A stretch of 64,000 bases of DNA, taken from positions 92,898,418-92,962,417 of the forward strand of contig CM076261.1 in NCBI GenBank assembly GCA_038380795.1. Reading direction: 5' to 3'. Shown here piece after piece: positions 61,048-64,000 of this stretch. Position 1 is the stretch's first letter. Every line of letters begins with the position of its first letter. Position numbers and translations under genes: made by a program. Source of the DNA: Pyrocephalus nanus. Its lineage: Eukaryota > Chordata > Aves > Passeriformes > Tyrannidae. The notes under the pieces were generated by a model. The model was not told where the DNA came from, ran no database searches, and saw only the letters and a list, made by a program, of their open reading frames with translations.

Positions 61048-64000
61048 CTAGGAAAGGGAAACAAAAAAGGAATTCATTGTAGTTACACCTGAATTTTACA
61101 CCGTTTCACATAAGGCATTTACCAGAAAACCTTTAAGACTCCTTAGTTTTTTGGAAGGCAACTAAAATAGTTATGTATCTACAAACATAAAAACTATCCA
61201 GATGACTACCAGAGAAATTGCAACCCCCTTGGAGCAAATGATCTGAATTTGAACAACATAATCATTTACAGAAACGGTATCTAAAGCAAAACCTCTTCTT
61301 TCAGTTTGCCAGTGACTTAACCCAGGTCCCTGACAAAGCCTTCAAGACCAAATAGCACCTTCCAGTTTTAACAGGAGTTTCCATCCCTAAAATCTGCCAA
61401 GTCTGGTCTTATGGAACCTGTCCACTACAAAAATGCACACTAACACCAGGCACTCCTGCTCAAGGCTCAGACACTGTCACATCACTCATTTTGAGTTATT
61501 TTGGGAATCAGTGTGAGTGGAGCTAAATTAATTCTTTGCTGAGGAAGCATTAAGACTCCTGACCTTCCCTCATCCACTCCTGAACAAGTTTTATCTTCAG
61601 CCAGCCCGATTTCCAACTCTGGTGGCAAAAGGCATGCCTTGGTATGAGTCTGCATCTCAAAGGAAAGAGAAGAAAACTGCCTCTTGGCTACTGCTCCTAA
61701 TTAGTCAGCCACAAGCAGATGGTGTCTGCGAAATCAGTGCAGTCCAAGAGAAAAAGAGCAAACAGTACCTCCTCCCTGCCTGCCAGTCTTGAGCATCATT
61801 CCAGTCTGCTGGCTGGAGAGAGCAAAGAACTGCAGGGCTTTGCTCCAGGGCTTGGACAAGTGCGCAGAGCTTTCCATGCCTCCTCCTCTTCACAGTCAGC
61901 AGCCAGCGGAGAGGCAGTTTTGAAAATGTGGGGAAGTTAAAAATAAACTAAACTCGATCTTTTTGGCATAGCGCTCCAAACGCCTTTCTGGTAGTAAACT
62001 GAACGCCTGAGCCTGGATTTACTTCACAGTGAGTCAGGAGAGAGATCCCTGATCCCAGCTGAGCTCCCGTAATGCCTGGCTGCCCCTCAGAGCCTCGGCT
62101 GCCGGCCTGCCACCCACCACGGTGCTCTGCTTCAGGAAACGAGCAGGGGGGGAAAAACCCAACAGGTGATTTGGTTTTCAGGGCTGAATTTTTTTTATAC
62201 TATGGCTGCCTGAAGCTGCCAGACAGGAAGGGCAGCAGAAGCAGTCGGTGGTCAGCGTGAGGAGTGAGGGGAGAGCATCCTCCCCCACAGCAGCAGCTGG
62301 TGCTCACACCAGCAAGGCCAAACCACGCCATGAGCTCAGCTAACAGGAATTAACACCAGCAGTATCAGGGCTTGAGATCTACAGACAGTAGATAACAACA
62401 TTCGCGAGGCTAAAACGGGACTAGAAGTCTCAAGCATCATCCATCTGACTCAGCCCACCAGATAAAGAGGAAACAAGAGCCCGTGTCAGTGCCGGCAGGA
62501 TGTCTTTACCTCTTGAATAAATGGTTGAATTGCATTCATCCAACAGAACTGTGAGAACTCAACAATGGGCAGACAAAAGGCCTGTAATGTTCCTGCCCTC
62601 AGGGAAGATGGCGGGAGAAACCAAGGAGACACTTCTCCCGAACACTCCCGGACCACTGAGGGACATTTCCCTACCTGTCACAGTTTCATACCTGTCTGAA
62701 AACTCAGGAAAACACTATAGCTTTATTGTTCCTTTTTTTTTTTTTCTGGCCGTCAAGACAAACATCTTAAGCCAACCTTATGTTCACACTGAAGCCTCTC
62801 CTCCTCCCCACCTCACCAGATATAGATCTGAAAAAACCGGGAGCCTCTAAGCAACTCTGGACTTCTCACCAAAGGAGCCTGCGAGCTGTTTTCACATAAA
62901 CACTGACTTTAAAGCTGAAACAGGCACAAAAATCTCCCCTGTGGCAGCTCAAGACCAAGACAACATGACCATACAAGCTCCTGCCTGCGGGGTTCCTTTC
63001 TTGTAGGGTTAAAATAGCCACAGGTTCACTCCAAAGGCCCTCAGGGTGGGGAGTTTCACCAGGACAAATTCAGGCAGATGAAGCCCTTCAGTGGTACAAC
63101 TGGTCAGAATGAAGTCAGTTCTCAAGCTCAGACAAAGCCTCTGACCTTGTGCAGGACGTTCTGCCCTTCAGAACATCCTCCCCTACACACAAGGTCACTG
63201 GTGAAACCGCTGAGCTTTATTTCAAGTTTACATGTGAGAACAGCAGGGGAAATTTGGTGCAAACCAAAGTGAGATGAGTCATTTTTTTCATAGAGGAGAA
63301 CCAAAAGAATGCCTGCTTTAATATTAATTCACCACACTCCATCCACTTCATACACACATTCGTCAGGTTTTAAGTGGCTGAAAAAGAACAGGGAGAAAAG
63401 CCACAGGGAAATACCAAAACAAGCATTTAGAAGACCAGAGACTTGGTATGGACAATCTACATCCCTCTGGAGCAGAAAAGCAATGCAAGATACCAGTTCC
63501 TACACACAGGAGTGCTCTTATGAGACATAACCTCAATGGACAGGTAAAACACTATTATAATTTTAACCATATTCATCACACTGAGGGGAAACTGGGGAAT
63601 TAAACACCAGTCTGACAGTACTGGGTATGGGGTCAGTTTTTAGAAGGTTTTATTTCACAGAGGTTTTTAAAGGCAAAACAACCCTCTCCAAAAAATTAGA
63701 AAAGCAAGTTTTCCTTCACAATTTGATCATCCTTGGGTTCCTTACAATTTCCTTTAAAAATCCCAATGCTTACTTTATGAAGCACCAAAAGAGCAATAAA
63801 TTTCATGGCTCAAGGTATAGAAATACATGCCATATCTCTGGTTATGGACCTATTAACATTTCCATTAAAACCAGCCCCTGGGTTTGAGCTTGTAATATGC
63901 CTGTAAAACTCTGCCCCAGGCCAAAACTTTGTAAAACACAGCTGCTGTTAAACAACTACTTCACAAGAGCTGCCTGGTTGTTTTATGACACAGAGAAAGC
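61048..64000 (-). other. PTK2: PTK2 5'-UTR intron, partial
   Basis: At least 2953 nt upstream of the start-codon exon. No exon, coding or untranslated, could be recognised. A moderately CpG-richer stretch lies at about 61965-62260, and a T-run at 62732-62745. Open frames here are short and resemble nothing I know. The promoter is presumably further upstream. Confidence 0.7.

Larger units (their letters stand above)
1..64000 (-). other. PTK2: PTK2 (focal adhesion kinase) locus, partial: 5' half of the coding region
   Basis: FAK is a cytoplasmic tyrosine kinase at integrin adhesions; its N-terminal FERM domain binds the kinase domain and holds it inactive. Twelve exons on the minus strand between 61047 and 8094 encode residues 1-392 and the first base of codon 393. 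Every junction has a GT donor and AG acceptor with matching phase. The last exon stops just before Y397, so the kinase, proline-rich and FAT parts are outside the window beyond position 1. The start-codon exon begins with an acceptor, so untranslated exon(s) and promoter lie beyond 64000. The identification rests on the recognised FERM sequence and exact agreement with landmark residue numbers (Y180, M183, Y194, K216, K218). The CR1 repeats and protein similarity point to a bird; the species is not determined. Confidence 0.97.

Noticed and set aside
1..64000. CRISPR array, operon, prophage or tRNA/rRNA genes
   Set aside because: No regularly spaced repeats, tightly packed ORFs or recognisable cloverleaf or rRNA sequence; the window is an intron-rich vertebrate locus.

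Overview
The window is a stretch of a vertebrate nuclear genome, almost certainly from a bird. Ten fragments of CR1-type non-LTR retrotransposon are scattered through it, and the protein it encodes matches avian focal adhesion kinase as I remember it. It holds one recognisable gene, PTK2 (focal adhesion kinase, FAK), on the minus strand, covering the whole window. Transcription runs from high to low coordinates.

Twelve coding exons were placed by hand from reading frame, splice consensus and phase. In transcript order they are 60821-61047 (start codon at 61015), 49211-49377, 41915-42002, 28463-28542, 26910-26972, 22812-22866, 19289-19429, 18477-18554, 17801-17908, 16732-16849, a 31-nt microexon at 10292-10322, and 8094-8146. 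All have AG acceptors and GT donors, and their phases join without conflict. Together they give 1177 coding nt, that is residues 1-392 plus the first base of codon 393. This is the whole FERM domain (lobes F1, F2, F3) and the FERM-kinase linker with its Src-SH3-binding proline motif. The known numbering of FAK (Y180, M183, K190/K191, Y194, K216, K218, E393) falls exactly on the expected residues, which supports the model independently. The Y397 autophosphorylation site, kinase domain, proline-rich region and FAT domain lie beyond position 1. The promoter and first untranslated exon(s) lie beyond position 64000, because the start-codon exon begins with a splice acceptor.

Layout by region: 61-64 kb is the 5'-UTR intron upstream of the start codon; 49-61 kb, 42-49 kb and 28.5-42 kb are three large introns separating the exons for F1 and early F2; 16.7-28.5 kb is the compact core of seven exons covering F2 and F3; 8-16.7 kb holds the linker with the microexon; 1-8 kb is the start of a long intron before the Y397 exon. 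Introns carry truncated CR1 fragments (two of them a head-to-head inverted pair at 43923-44555), homopolymer tracts, an AT-rich minisatellite and short microsatellites.

No second protein gene, RNA gene, CRISPR array or prokaryote-style system is visible. The remaining open frames of 60-200 codons look like chance frames in introns or on the antisense strand. The observations most worth a second look concern splicing architecture: the SH3-motif microexon, a 28-residue in-frame cassette, a symmetric exon carrying the autoinhibitory contact residues, and a tiny upstream ORF.
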